63,823 nt of DNA from Ammoniphilus resinae. Its GTDB lineage: Bacteria > Bacillota > Bacilli > Aneurinibacillales > RAOX-1. Made by a program: the position numbers and the translations under genes. The stretch is taken from positions 1 through 63,823 of the forward strand of contig NZ_JAGGKT010000021.1 in assembly GCF_017873965.1 (NCBI RefSeq). The letters run 5' to 3'. The notes beneath the pieces are model-generated. The model ran no database searches. It saw only the letters and a list, made by a program, of their open reading frames with translations, and was not told the origin of the DNA. Shown here in pieces: positions 43,782-53,567 of this stretch (the stretch's first letter is position 1; every line of letters begins with the position of its first letter).

Positions 43782-44929
43782 GCTTTACCTCCAATTTGCT
43801 GTTCTATGAGCGAGTTGTGTTCTCCCAACCGTGGAGCACCGAGCGGTGATTGATAAATATTCCCATCAATACGGATCGGACAACGCGTTGTGACCATGTT
43901 GACACCCTCGCCACGGCTAACCTCCTGAGTCATTTGTAAAGCCTTAAAGCCCTCGTGCTCCATTAAGCGATCCCATGTGAATACATCTGAACACCAAATA
44001 TCTGCAGGTTCTAAAATATTCAACCATTCCTGTGTGGTTTTTCCCTTCAGGTGCTCTACTAGAATCCCTTTGATTTCATCACGATGTGAAAACCAGGTAG
44101 ATGTATCTTGAAAGACTAACAACGCCTCACATTCAAGAAGCTCTCCTAATTGAGGTACAGATCCCATTGCTAAGGAAATATAGCCATCCTTCGTCTGATA
44201 GATTCCATAGGGCGCACCCAGATAGGCGTGTGCACTATTCACAGAACTACGCTGAGGTAAGCGATTACCATCGTTCAAATAGGTTGTGAATACTTCGAAC
44301 TGAAAATCTAGCACGGATTCCATCAAACTAACCTCAACCAAGCCGCCCTTCCCTATTACCCCACGACGTACGAGGCAACCAAGGATTCCTTGGACCAAAT
44401 AAGCACCGGTGAACATATCTGCTGCAGCTAATCCCATGGGTACAGGTGGCTGATCAGCATCTCCATTTAACCAGGCGAGCCCTGAAAGTGATTGGACTAA
44501 CAAATCTTGTCCTGGCTTATCTTTCCACGGTCCTTCTGTGCCATAACCGGTCACCGAGGCATAGACTAAACGCGGATTGATTTCTTTTACCTTTTCATAG
44601 TCCAAACCAAGCTTTTCCATGACGCCTGGGCGATAATTTTCGATGAGGACATCGGCTTGCATGATCAGCTGTTTGACCTTTTCTAGATTCTCTGAGTTTT
44701 TTAGATTTACAGCGTAACTCTCCTTATTGCGGTTAATCGTGTGGAAAAGGGTGCTATCGCCATCCAACACCATATTGTTCAGCTTCAGCTGACGGCAGAG
44801 ATCGCCTACTCCCTCCCGTTCAATCTTGATCACTCTCGCACCCATATCTGCCAGCCGCAGTGCAGCGGCTGGTCCAGCTAAAAACTGGCTAAAATCTAAT
44901 ACTAGCAGTCCTTCAAGCGGTTTCATCAT
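43778..44929 (-). CDS. CaiB/BaiF-family CoA transferase 1
   Basis: A 383-residue family III CoA-transferase, moving CoA between carboxylic acids through an aspartyl-CoA anhydride. The fold signatures [20 protein letters not shown] and [18 protein letters not shown] are present. Asp171 in [10 protein letters not shown] aligns with the catalytic Asp of formyl-CoA transferase. It shares a 4-bp overlap with the SBP-like gene upstream and with the MaoC gene downstream, so it is tightly coupled to both. Confidence 0.9.
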   Translation of the reverse strand: MMKPLEGLLVLDFSQFLAGPAAALRLADMGARVIKIEREGVGDLCRQLKLNNMVLDGDSTLFHTINRNKESYAVNLKNSENLEKVKQLIMQADVLIENYRPGVMEKLGLDYEKVKEINPRLVYASVTGYGTEGPWKDKPGQDLLVQSLSGLAWLNGDADQPPVPMGLAAADMFTGAYLVQGILGCLVRRGVIGKGGLVEVSLMESVLDFQFEVFTTYLNDGNRLPQRSSVNSAHAYLGAPYGIYQTKDGYISLAMGSVPQLGELLECEALLVFQDTSTWFSHRDEIKGILVEHLKGKTTQEWLNILEPADIWCSDVFTWDRLMEHEGFKALQMTQEVSRGEGVNMVTTRCPIRIDGNIYQSPLGAPRLGEHNSLIEQQIGGKA

Positions 44930-46071
44930 CGGTTAACCTTAGATTCCTGATAGAGTTCCTGCAGCTTCTCTAAAACTTGCCTTGGATTCCCGCCATTGCG
45001 AACATAACTCTGCATAATATCTCCGGCATTGTCCTGGAAGTGCAAATATCCATTGTAGCGAGGGCGCAGATAGGCACGATCATGGGCTGCTAGTGTACCG
45101 CTAAAAAATTGACGGGTATTTTCATTGACTCTTTCATTAACCCAAGCAGAGCGATGACCGGGTTGTCCTCCATTTTCCACGTAAACCGTCCTCTGACATT
45201 CCGGACTCGCAGTATATTGAGCATACGCTAAAGCGGTTTCAAGATTCTTCGTTTTTGAGGAGATAGCTAGTCCAGTTCCGCCGAGTGTCGAGCGAAGTCT
45301 GCCATGCTCCCCAATCTTCACCATATCCGTAAAGGTTAATGGATGTTGGGCATATCCTGGTCTTGAGTAGTTTGAGTAACTGAAAGCAAATGGGCAATAA
45401 TAAAGATCATCTCTTGTCGAAAGCGCTTCATATACTTTAATTGGATTCCATTGATACACCTCAGGTGTACAAAGATTCGTCAACTCTCTCAGTTGCTCTA
45501 GTACACGAATCCCCATTTCCTCACTGATAAAGTGATCCCCTAGGAAAGGCTCTTCCCCTTGTGACACACAGAGCATGTAATAATTCATCACCGTATCTAC
45601 CGGTATAGCGGGTAGGGCAACTTTTCCCTGCTTCGCTAAAGAGATCAAATCCTCCCAGGTTTCAGGCACTTCCATTCCATCCCGTTCAAATAAATCCTTC
45701 CTATATGAAGCAACGGGTGTTGCAGCATCAATTGCTAATGCGTATTGGTTCCCATTGGAGATATAACTCTCATGAGATTTCCCCACACTATTTTCTGCTT
45801 GATCCTGCATAAATTCTTCCGGCAAATATTGATTAAAAGGAACAAGAACATCATGACTGGCTGCAAATCCAGCCCATGGATGATCAATTACCAGCAGGTC
45901 ATAGCTCTCTGCTAGCTTACCGATTGGATAATCCGCAAATTCCTGTAGTGACCTCTTCTCCCAGTGGATTTCTACACCTGGATGAGTTTCAGCAAATCGT
46001 TGTGCAGTTGCAACAACTGGAATGAAGCCACGGCTATGATTCCAGGTAATCCCCTTTAGTACAACTCCCAT
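44926..46071 (-). CDS. Cytosolic solute-binding-protein-like protein 1 (no signal peptide)
   Basis: A 381-residue protein with the fold signatures of family 1 extracellular sugar-binding proteins: a two-lobe pattern, [29 protein letters not shown] and WEDL, and the C-terminal [10 protein letters not shown]. The protein begins [20 protein letters not shown], with no signal peptide, lipobox or basic-hydrophobic leader. No family 1 permease gene is near. It is a paralogue of the 48.3-kb protein, sharing the WxHxRGxxPxVA start, the DHP loop, GGQPGHR and AYLRPR. It overlaps the CaiB gene by 4 bp, so a cytosolic enzyme or metabolite sensor is plausible. Confidence 0.75.
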   Translation of the reverse strand: MGVVLKGITWNHSRGFIPVVATAQRFAETHPGVEIHWEKRSLQEFADYPIGKLAESYDLLVIDHPWAGFAASHDVLVPFNQYLPEEFMQDQAENSVGKSHESYISNGNQYALAIDAATPVASYRKDLFERDGMEVPETWEDLISLAKQGKVALPAIPVDTVMNYYMLCVSQGEEPFLGDHFISEEMGIRVLEQLRELTNLCTPEVYQWNPIKVYEALSTRDDLYYCPFAFSYSNYSRPGYAQHPLTFTDMVKIGEHGRLRSTLGGTGLAISSKTKNLETALAYAQYTASPECQRTVYVENGGQPGHRSAWVNERVNENTRQFFSGTLAAHDRAYLRPRYNGYLHFQDNAGDIMQSYVRNGGNPRQVLEKLQELYQESKVNR

Positions 46072-46111
46072 TCGTGCCCCCTCCTTTATTCAGGAATTTT
46101 AAAAGTAGTTA

Positions 46112-46136
46112 ATATATAAAAAATATTTTTATATAT
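46112..46136 (-). promoter_or_regulatory. AT-rich palindromic operator candidate
   Basis: A 25-bp inverted repeat with 11-bp arms (ATATATAAAAA and TTTTTATATAT) around three bases, 40 bp upstream of the first SBP-like gene in the gap after the enolase gene. Its core ATAAAAA-NNN-TTTTTAT matches a second palindrome at 52283-52303, before the other CoA-module operon. The shared regulator could be the IclR protein, which is an inference. Confidence 0.55.
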
Positions 46137-46217
46137 AAAATTTTATTAAATCATGATTATTTTGTAAAGTTTAATTTAATGTAAAAAGTAAATAAATTAC
46201 GTCTTTGTACACAACTG

Positions 46218-47435
46218 TTACCGATGATCTGCCCAATTGCTGTTTGGAACTAAAGCGTACCAATCAGGTCTTCCTGGATCTCGGTCATACGGATAGCCGC
46301 CCAATTGTAGGTAGAGCTCCGCATATTGATTCAATTTATCACGATCAAGAGTTACTCCTAACCCAGGCTGATCAGGAACGCGAATTTTCCCTCCGCAATA
46401 CTCCATCTTTCCGCCCACAATTACGTCGTCTACTAAATGGTGATAATGTGCATCGGCCGAGAAGGTCAGATTCGGAATCACAGCGCCTAAATGAAGCATC
46501 GTTGCAAGTTGGATGCCGAGCTCCCCAGATGAATGGACGGCCACACCTAACTGAAAGGTTTCACAAATCCCTGCAGCTTTAATACAAGGACGGATTCCAC
46601 CCCAAAAAGTTGTATCTAAAAGAATCACATCAACTGCTGGATTTAGAATATTGGCCGACAGCTGTTCAAAATTAACAACTACCGTATTCGTTGCCATGGG
46701 AATTCTCACATTTTCCCGTACTCTTCGCATCCCATTTAAGCCCCAGGTTGGGTCTTCAAAAAAGTCATTGTTGATACCTTCAATTGCATGTCCAAAATGG
46801 ATACTCTCTTCGACGCTTAGAGCTCCATTGGGATCATAGCGGTAACTATCATTCGGAAATGCATTAGCTAAGGCTAAGTAACACTCCAACTCATATTTGG
46901 GATTAAATACACCGGACTTTAGCTTATGTGAGGTAAAGCCATACCTTTCTTTCAAATCCTTGGCATGCTCAATCAACTGATCAATGGTGCGCACTTCTCC
47001 TGCACCCGTTTTCTCGTTCGGGTATCTATAGAAAAGATAGCTTGCAAATGGGACATCATCACGAAGCTTTCCACCTAACAACTGATACACCGGAACCCCT
47101 AACTTTTTCCCGATAATATCCAGGCACGCAAACTCTAAAGCAGCATGTAATTGAGTCCGGTTATTGTAGAGGCTGGCAGTAGGATTACAAATTTTAAACC
47201 GCATGGCTTCTAAATCGAAGGGATCATGACCTACCAAATAATTTTTCAGACTTTGGAAGGCGAGCTCTGCACTTTCTCCGCCACCACCCATTTCTCCTAA
47301 GCCCACAATCCCCTCATCGGTTTCTACCTCAATGATGGTCCGCACAAATCTCCCCCAGTGGGCACCATTACTATGTCGCAATGGCGCTTCTAAGGGCATG
47401 GTCACAGTAGTCGCTTTGATATCTACAATTTTCAT
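46218..47435 (-). CDS. Enolase-superfamily sugar acid dehydratase (glucarate-dehydratase-like)
   Basis: A 405-residue enolase-superfamily enzyme. Catalytic features follow glucarate dehydratase: base KLK at 171-173, metal ligands Asp201 (in YDPNGALS), Glu227 (in FFEDP) and Asn250 (in ATNT), and the Asp274/His301 dyad. An Asn as third metal ligand is the GlucD hallmark. It should remove water from an aldonate or aldarate to give a 2-keto-3-deoxy acid. The C-terminus is extended ([20 protein letters not shown]). It is coupled to the enoyl-CoA hydratase gene. Substrate stereochemistry cannot be inferred. Confidence 0.85.
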   Translation of the reverse strand: MKIVDIKATTVTMPLEAPLRHSNGAHWGRFVRTIIEVETDEGIVGLGEMGGGGESAELAFQSLKNYLVGHDPFDLEAMRFKICNPTASLYNNRTQLHAALEFACLDIIGKKLGVPVYQLLGGKLRDDVPFASYLFYRYPNEKTGAGEVRTIDQLIEHAKDLKERYGFTSHKLKSGVFNPKYELECYLALANAFPNDSYRYDPNGALSVEESIHFGHAIEGINNDFFEDPTWGLNGMRRVRENVRIPMATNTVVVNFEQLSANILNPAVDVILLDTTFWGGIRPCIKAAGICETFQLGVAVHSSGELGIQLATMLHLGAVIPNLTFSADAHYHHLVDDVIVGGKMEYCGGKIRVPDQPGLGVTLDRDKLNQYAELYLQLGGYPYDRDPGRPDWYALVPNSNWADHR

Positions 47436-47464
47436 TGACTAGCCCCTTTTAAATAGTTAATTAA

Positions 47465-48238
47465 CTAACTCCCCTGGAAATTAGGTTTTCTCTTTTCTAC
47501 GAAGGCTCGTATTCCTTCCTTCGCATCGTCTGTTACATAAAGATTGCCTATTACGGCACCCTCCAGGGTAATTCCTGTTTCCAGAGAACCATCTAAGCCA
47601 TCGTGAATCAGCTTCTTTCCTTCCTGAACAGCTAAGGGTGCTCGAGAAGCAATGCTTTGTGCAAGCTGTAAGGCAGTTTCCATTAGTTCTTCAGCAGGGC
47701 AAACCGTATTGATCACCCCTAGCTCGAAAGCTTCTTGTGCACTCAGGCTTCTTCCTGTTAGCATATAGTATTTCGCCCGTCGTTCCCCAATGAGCCGGGT
47801 TAACCGCTGGGTACCGCCTCCACCAGGGAGCAAGCCCAAGTGGATTTCCGGAAGCCCTAGCTTTGCCTCGCTGCTTGCAACAGCAAGGTCACAAGATAAC
47901 ACCAGCTCAAAGCCTCCCCCGAGGGCATAGCCATTGACAGCTGCAATCACGACTTTTTTGTTTTTTTCGATCTTATCAAACATTACGCGAGAGCGACGTT
48001 GGTAGTCTGTAAACTGAATAGGGGTTTGCCGGCTATATTCTTCAATATCCGCCCCTGCAACAAAAGCACGACCCTTCCCTGTCAAAATTACAGCTCGAAT
48101 GTGCTCGGAATCATTGGCACGTGTCAAGTGCTCGATCACCTGACTAACCACCTGCGAATTCATCGCATTCAGCTTTTCTTCGCGGTTAAATGTGATGATT
48201 GCAATAGGGCCTCTTTCCTCATATAGAACTGGATCCAT
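47465..48238 (-). CDS. Enoyl-CoA hydratase/isomerase (crotonase family)
   Basis: A 257-residue crotonase. The oxyanion-hole segments are AFVAGADIEEY and GYALGGGFELVLSCDLAVAS. Both catalytic glutamates of true hydratases are present, in GGGFEL and GLPEIHLGLLPGGGGT. It should hydrate a 2-enoyl-CoA. Its place between the dehydratase and an SBP-like gene puts it inside the CoA stage of the pathway. Confidence 0.9.
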   Translation of the reverse strand: MDPVLYEERGPIAIITFNREEKLNAMNSQVVSQVIEHLTRANDSEHIRAVILTGKGRAFVAGADIEEYSRQTPIQFTDYQRRSRVMFDKIEKNKKVVIAAVNGYALGGGFELVLSCDLAVASSEAKLGLPEIHLGLLPGGGGTQRLTRLIGERRAKYYMLTGRSLSAQEAFELGVINTVCPAEELMETALQLAQSIASRAPLAVQEGKKLIHDGLDGSLETGITLEGAVIGNLYVTDDAKEGIRAFVEKRKPNFQGS

Positions 48239-48249
48239 GATCTCTCCCC

Positions 48250-49410
48250 CTATTCTTTTGTCAATGATCTAAATAATTGATTAATTTGTGCCATGGCTTC
48301 CTGGCTGTCCCCTTGTTCACGAAGCAGTTTATTAATCACTGGGCCCGCCTTTTCTTGGAAGCTGTTGGTTCCGATAATGCGCGGACGCAAATAAGCATGG
48401 TCTAGCGTTTCTAGTGTGTTCATATAAAATCGATTGATTTTCCCATTGATCTTTGGATCCGTCCAAGCCGTACGATGCCCTGGCTGACCGCCGCTTTCAA
48501 AATAAGTCCCTGTCTGATATTCTCTACTGCAGATAAAAGCCCCTAGCTCAACTGCCTCTTGCTTAAATTTAGAGAACGGGGATACAGCCAATCCAACACC
48601 CCCTAAAATTCCACCCATTGGTTTTCCAAATCTCGTAGGAATATTAGTATAATGGATCACATGTGGCTTGAACCCATTGATGGAGTAGTTAGAATAACCA
48701 AACATCAAAGGAACATAGGCAATTTCATTGGTTTCTGCCATATGGTCTGACATATAAATTGGATTCCAATCTAAAGATCTTTCGTGAACAAGCGGAACCA
48801 GCTTCTTTAAAAACTCTAAAGATTGAACTCCCGCTTCAACGTTAATCCCTGATGAATAATCCCAAAAATCGGTCCCCGTTAGGTTGACACAAAGCGCTAA
48901 AAAGCTGCAGTAGGAATGTGTTGGATTCAAAGGAATGCCAACTTTTACATCCTCAGGCAATTCCTTAATGAGAGCAAAAACCTCCTCCCAGGTTGTTGGA
49001 ACCTTAACTCCATACTTTTCTAGCAAATCGGCACGGTAGGCTGACACCTGTGAAGCTGCATCTGCTGCGAGTGCCCACTGTTTGCCATTCCAGGTATAGC
49101 TATGATGACTTGCTCCCACACTGTTCTGCTTTTGGTCTTCCAAGTACTCAGCTGGAAGCCACTCGTCTAATGGAAGAAGCACTCCTTTTTCGACTCCTGT
49201 GCCAACAAAGGGATGATCAATCATCATAATGTCATATTTTTGAGCAAGAATTTCAATCGGATAATCTTCGAAATCCTCCAGCGGTCTAGCATCCCAAGAA
49301 ATCGTAACATCTGGTCTTAGCTTCTGAAACTCCTTCGTAGCAGCCACAAGCGGTGCAATCCCACGCTCGTGCTTCCATGTCATCCCTTTTAATTCAATCA
49401 TTGCCTTCAC
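48250..49410 (-). CDS. Cytosolic solute-binding-protein-like protein 2 (no signal peptide)
   Basis: A 386-residue paralogue of the 44.9-kb protein with the same blocks: LKGMTWKHERGIAPLVAAT at the N-terminus, YDIMMIDHPFVGTG, QVSAYRADLLEKYGVKVPTT, GGQPGHRTAW and AYLRPR. Again there is no signal peptide, lipobox or adjacent permease. The conserved GGQPGHR and AYLRPR motifs, shared by both paralogues, may line an active or binding site. It starts 14 bp after the acyl-CoA synthetase gene and is followed by enoyl-CoA hydratase. Confidence 0.75.
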   Translation of the reverse strand: MKAMIELKGMTWKHERGIAPLVAATKEFQKLRPDVTISWDARPLEDFEDYPIEILAQKYDIMMIDHPFVGTGVEKGVLLPLDEWLPAEYLEDQKQNSVGASHHSYTWNGKQWALAADAASQVSAYRADLLEKYGVKVPTTWEEVFALIKELPEDVKVGIPLNPTHSYCSFLALCVNLTGTDFWDYSSGINVEAGVQSLEFLKKLVPLVHERSLDWNPIYMSDHMAETNEIAYVPLMFGYSNYSINGFKPHVIHYTNIPTRFGKPMGGILGGVGLAVSPFSKFKQEAVELGAFICSREYQTGTYFESGGQPGHRTAWTDPKINGKINRFYMNTLETLDHAYLRPRIIGTNSFQEKAGPVINKLLREQGDSQEAMAQINQLFRSLTKE

Positions 49411-49424
49411 CCTTTCTCCTATTA

Positions 49425-50999
49425 CTAAGCTGTGATATCCCCTTTTAGCAGATGCTTCATGACTTTTCCAGCGGCATTACGCGGCAGCTGTGAAGCGAAC
49501 TCTACGATTCTTGGAACCTTATATTTTGCCAAGTGAGTAGCCACCCAGCTGCGTATTTCTTCTTCCGTCACTACCTCTCCCGGCTTCGCAACAATAATCG
49601 CTTTGACAATCTCTCCATATTTCGCATCAGGAAAAGGGATAATCGCTGCCTCTAGCACTTTGGGATGGCTATATAGAATATTTTCAACCTCTGCGCTATA
49701 AACCTTTTCTCCGCCACAATTTATCATATCCTTGACGCGATCCAACACGTAGAGAAACCCTTCTTCATCTTGATAAGCGATGTCACCGGTTTGCAGCCAG
49801 CCGTCGATGATTCCCTTTCTCGTTCCCTCCGGATTATCCCAGTAATAAGGGATGATCAGGGGACCTTTGAGAAGCAGCTCGCCAGATTGTTTCGGCCCAA
49901 CTTCCTCCCTTGTATTCACATCAACAACCTTAGCTAAGGTGACTGGGCTAGGTATACCAATCGCACCAATCTTATCATCCGCTCGCTCCATTGGAGTGAT
50001 AATGGCAGGCGATGTTGCCTCGGTCAACCCATAAGTGTTAATAATATGAATCTCTGGCAGCCATTGCTTGAGGTTGTTATAAAGCTTCGTCATCATCGCT
50101 GACCCGCCGACTCCGATTTTCTTCAAGTGCAGCTGGAAACGAGTATGGGTCGGTTCTTCTAATAAATACAAATAAATAGTTGGGACACAGATCGTATGTG
50201 TGACCTTTTCTCTTTCACACAACTCCAGCATTTTAAGAGCCTGGAAGGTTCGCAGTAAAACGACGGTTCCACCTAAATAAAGGAATGTAATTAGTTGACC
50301 AAATAACCCGGTTCCATGAAAGATCGGCACGGCAATCAGGGTGCTGTCCGTATGATCCAATTCGTAGCAGCGCTGATAATTGATGCAAGCGTGGATAGCA
50401 TTGCGATGGGTCAGCGTCGCACCTTTTGGTCGTCCTGTGGTCCCTGAAGTATATAAAATAAAGGCTGGGTCTTCCTCATCTAATGAAACTGGAACAAACG
50501 GTTTTTTTAAATTAGGATGCAGCGACAGCACTTCACTTTCCTTCAAGACCCGAATACTACCCACTACGGACTCTATCTTTTCGAAGATTTCATCATCCAC
50601 AATGAGCACTTGAATATTTGATTGTCTAAAAATATAGTCTATTTCTTGTGGATTTAACTTCGTATTGATTGATACCGCGATCCCACCAGCCTGAATCACA
50701 CCAAAGGCACTCACTGCAAATTCTATTGAATTTCGCATCAGAAGACCTACTCGCTCTCCCTTTTGAATCTGGCATTGAGATTGGAGATATGCTGCTAGGA
50801 TCTTAGATTTTTCCAAGAGCTCTTGATAGGTTATCCTCCGATGTTCTTCTACTAATGCATTTTTGCTCGAAAATCTCTCCACACTCCTGTTCAAAACCTC
50901 TACTAGGTTTTGAGGTCTATCTGTATAAACAGGAATGCTGCCATGCACGGAATCAACGAACTGTATCCCTGCTCGCTGACCCTCACGCCACTGCTGCAT
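49425..50999 (-). CDS. Acyl-CoA synthetase (AMP-binding, class I adenylate-forming)
   Basis: A 524-residue ligase that activates a carboxylic acid with ATP and CoA. It has the P-loop-like YTSGTTGRPKGAT, the TYGLTEATSPAI acyl-AMP motif, GWLQTGDIAYQDEEG, and the C-terminal Lys in LPRNAAGKVMK. ATG 50999 is chosen: AAGGGAGG lies seven bases upstream, while the longer frame from 51062 would overlap the CaiB gene. The acid is unknown, but the context suggests a hydroxy or unsaturated short-chain acid. Confidence 0.9.
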   Translation of the reverse strand: MQQWREGQRAGIQFVDSVHGSIPVYTDRPQNLVEVLNRSVERFSSKNALVEEHRRITYQELLEKSKILAAYLQSQCQIQKGERVGLLMRNSIEFAVSAFGVIQAGGIAVSINTKLNPQEIDYIFRQSNIQVLIVDDEIFEKIESVVGSIRVLKESEVLSLHPNLKKPFVPVSLDEEDPAFILYTSGTTGRPKGATLTHRNAIHACINYQRCYELDHTDSTLIAVPIFHGTGLFGQLITFLYLGGTVVLLRTFQALKMLELCEREKVTHTICVPTIYLYLLEEPTHTRFQLHLKKIGVGGSAMMTKLYNNLKQWLPEIHIINTYGLTEATSPAIITPMERADDKIGAIGIPSPVTLAKVVDVNTREEVGPKQSGELLLKGPLIIPYYWDNPEGTRKGIIDGWLQTGDIAYQDEEGFLYVLDRVKDMINCGGEKVYSAEVENILYSHPKVLEAAIIPFPDAKYGEIVKAIIVAKPGEVVTEEEIRSWVATHLAKYKVPRIVEFASQLPRNAAGKVMKHLLKGDITA

Positions 51000-51036
51000 G
51001 TTGAAGCCTCCCTTGTACAATAAATGCTCTTCTGAT

Positions 51037-52242
51037 TTATTTCTTGAGCTCCGTAACACCATCTATCTGAAAGCTAGCGATTTCTTCTTCGCTGTATCCT
51101 AGTGATTTTAGAATTTCCGCATTGTGTTGACCAATTAATGGAGGATGCATGCGATACGTTGCTGGTGTTTTGCTAAACTTACCTGGAAAGCCTACAACCT
51201 TAATCTCCCCAGCCTTTGGATGATGCATGGTCTGCAAGACATGATTATGAATGACTTGAGGATCTTCAAAGACTTCTCCTAAGGTATTGACTGGTCCACA
51301 CCAGATGTCGTATTCAGCTAAAATAGAAAGCCATTCAGCTGTGGTTTTTTCAATGGTCTTGGTCTCTAATCTGCGTTTTATAAAATCTCTGTCCGTGAAG
51401 CAATCCATCCCATCCTGATAGGATTCTAACTCAGATAGCCCCATAATCTTTCCTAATAACGGAACAGAATTCATCGCCAAGGTCATGAAGCCATCTTTCG
51501 TTGGATATACCCCGAATGGAGCAGATAACCAAGGTGCACCAATTCCGGCTTCACTTCGTTCCCAACGCTGATCTAGGTTTAGATAGGAAAAAGCCTCCTG
51601 ACATTGAATGGAAATGGCTGTAGAGAACATGTTCACTTCAATTCTCTGTCCTTCTCCAGTCTTCTGCTTATGTGTATAGGCTGCTAAGATACTAATTACG
51701 TTCATCATCGCTGTGGAAGCATCGACGACTGCCGTCCCCATTGGTACAGCTTGATCCTTCGTACCTGTACAATCGATTAATCCCGAAATCCCTTGGATCA
51801 ACAAATCCTGTCCTGGACGCTTGGTATAGGGACCGGAAGAACCATACCCTGTACTTGAACAGTAGATAATGCCTGGATTGATTTTAGAAAAGTCCTCATA
51901 ACCATAACCTAAACGGTCCAGGACCCCTGGGCGAAAGTTTTCAATCACCACATCAGCATCGGCAACCAATTTATAGATGATCTCTTTTGATTTTTCATGC
52001 TTCAAATCCAACGTCAAGCTGCGCTTATTGCGATTCATCGCCAGGAAGAATGGACTGTCTCCTGCGCACAGCTCACCCATCGAGGCAAGTCCTCTCTCCC
52101 ACTCTCCAGTGGTTGGTCTTTCAATTTTAATAATGTCTGCCCCAAGGTCACCTAACATTTGGGTTCCAAATGGACCAGCCATCATTTGCGAAAAGTCAAC
52201 AATCTTCATTCCTTCTAATGGCCCTTTTGTCATTACAACCAT
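51037..52242 (-). CDS. CaiB/BaiF-family CoA transferase 2
   Basis: A 401-residue family III CoA-transferase with IVDFSQMMAGPFGTQMLGDL and VIENFRPGVLDRLGYGYE. The catalytic Asp174 is in TAVVDASTAMM. It is the first gene of the operon that continues with acyl-CoA synthetase, SBP-like 2, enoyl-CoA hydratase and enolase. An AT-rich palindrome lies 41 bp upstream. It is closer in sequence to the 61.1-kb CaiB than to the 43.8-kb one, judging by MLGDLGADxIKxER. Confidence 0.9.
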   Translation of the reverse strand: MVVMTKGPLEGMKIVDFSQMMAGPFGTQMLGDLGADIIKIERPTTGEWERGLASMGELCAGDSPFFLAMNRNKRSLTLDLKHEKSKEIIYKLVADADVVIENFRPGVLDRLGYGYEDFSKINPGIIYCSSTGYGSSGPYTKRPGQDLLIQGISGLIDCTGTKDQAVPMGTAVVDASTAMMNVISILAAYTHKQKTGEGQRIEVNMFSTAISIQCQEAFSYLNLDQRWERSEAGIGAPWLSAPFGVYPTKDGFMTLAMNSVPLLGKIMGLSELESYQDGMDCFTDRDFIKRRLETKTIEKTTAEWLSILAEYDIWCGPVNTLGEVFEDPQVIHNHVLQTMHHPKAGEIKVVGFPGKFSKTPATYRMHPPLIGQHNAEILKSLGYSEEEIASFQIDGVTELKK

Positions 52243-52282
52243 CTCCCTCTCTCGTATATGTCGGACCTTCTTTTGGTTTTAC

Positions 52283-52303
52283 AGATAAAAATTATTTTTA
52301 TCT
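52283..52303 (-). promoter_or_regulatory. AT-rich palindromic operator candidate
   Basis: AGATAAAAAT and ATTTTTATCT flank a single base, giving a perfect 21-bp palindrome 41 bp upstream of the CaiB 2 start. Its ATAAAAAT/ATTTTTAT core resembles the palindrome at 46112-46136. Both lie at operon starts of the CoA module. Confidence 0.6.
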
Positions 52304-52404
52304 TAAAAAATTCAAAAAAAATGAACCGAATTATTCCATCGCGCCTCCAATCCTTATAAGCTAAATTAGACTCAACTAAGTTCAGAAAGAAAAGCTGCTC
52401 TCGT

Positions 52405-53433
52405 TTACATCGGACCGAGCCGTTTTACAGAGCTTCGAATACGCAGTTCAGATTCCACAATAACATGCTGCGGCAGTTCATCATCACCCTCTAGAATCCC
52501 TAAAATCTTTCTGGCTGCGAGTCTACCCATCTCAGATAAAGGGTTCGAAATGGTGGTTAGTGGAGTTTTCAGCAGATGAAGATTGGGGATATTATCACAG
52601 CCAATAAGAGAGATATCTTCTGGTATGCGAATTCCCTCCTGCTCCAATCCCTCCATGGCTCCTAAGGCCATTACATCGTTCCCTGTAAAGACAGCTGTTG
52701 GTCTTTTAGAGGCTTGATTTAATAGCTTACGAATACCAACTAACCCCGAATCTTGATAGTAATCTCCTTCCACCACTAACGCCTCATCATAAGCAATCCC
52801 AGCTTCTTGGAGAGCTAGCATATACCCTCTCACACGCTCCTCCGTCATTTTAAGACCAGGAATGTTTCCAATCATCCCGATTGTCCGATGCCCCATCTCT
52901 ATTAAATACTTGGTTGCCATATACCCACACCGCAAATTATCCCAAGAAACAGAGGCGATGCTGTCATGCGGTGGTTCACGAATAACAACCAGGGAAGGAA
53001 TTGGCACTTTGGTTAAGATTTCCGTTAATTCCTCATCCCCCCTCCGCGACCCAATTAAAATGAGTGCGTCGGAAAGGCGACTATGTGCGATTCTCGGGAT
53101 TCCTTGCACTTCCTCTTCTTCTGTTAATAAATTTAAAAGAACCTGATAACCTCGTTTGTTAACTACCTCGGTTATCGCTTTCATCATTTCAAAGAAGGCT
53201 GGATTCGTAATAAATTTATAGGAGGAAGGACCTGATACAATCAAACTAATGGTTTTCGTACTATTATTAACTAGCCCCTGAGCAATTGGATTCGGTACGT
53301 AATTCAACCTTTCCGCTGCTTCCAAGACTTTTTTCTTTGTTGATTCTTTTACTCCATATTTTCCATTGAGTGCATTCGAAGCAGTTGATATAGCTACTCC
53401 AGCCAGTTTTGCAACATCCTTGATAGTTACCAC
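52405..53433 (-). CDS. LacI-family transcriptional repressor
   Basis: A 342-residue LacI regulator. The HTH and hinge are at residues 1-60 (TIKDVAKLAGVAISTASNAL, then NGKYGVKESTKKKVLEAAERLNY split over the hinge), followed by a periplasmic-binding-fold effector domain. The start is GTG 53433, six bases after AGGAGG; the longer frame has no site. As last gene of the sugar module, it probably senses the imported sugar and binds the GAAACGTTTC-type sites at 60849-61003. Confidence 0.92.
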   Translation of the reverse strand: MVTIKDVAKLAGVAISTASNALNGKYGVKESTKKKVLEAAERLNYVPNPIAQGLVNNSTKTISLIVSGPSSYKFITNPAFFEMMKAITEVVNKRGYQVLLNLLTEEEEVQGIPRIAHSRLSDALILIGSRRGDEELTEILTKVPIPSLVVIREPPHDSIASVSWDNLRCGYMATKYLIEMGHRTIGMIGNIPGLKMTEERVRGYMLALQEAGIAYDEALVVEGDYYQDSGLVGIRKLLNQASKRPTAVFTGNDVMALGAMEGLEQEGIRIPEDISLIGCDNIPNLHLLKTPLTTISNPLSEMGRLAARKILGILEGDDELPQHVIVESELRIRSSVKRLGPM

Positions 53434-53567
53434 AAGTTGCCTCCTAATTCTAAAAAAATCACAACAGTCTAAAATTGCCCCCACGGTTACTATATCGCAT
53501 TGAACCCAGTATTAAAAACCTGTTCTGATCTTTTATTTAAAATAGGATTCACACCTATACGCGATTG

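Noticed and set aside
46205-46582. 125-codon plus-strand frame opposite the enolase gene
   Set aside because: It is antisense to the well-supported dehydratase gene, and its composition is that of a shadow frame.
44926-49410. Ordinary ABC sugar importer made of the two binding-protein-like genes
   Set aside because: Neither protein has an export signal, and no family 1 permease or matching ATPase lies near. The only ABC system in the block is the Rbs type with its own lipoprotein.
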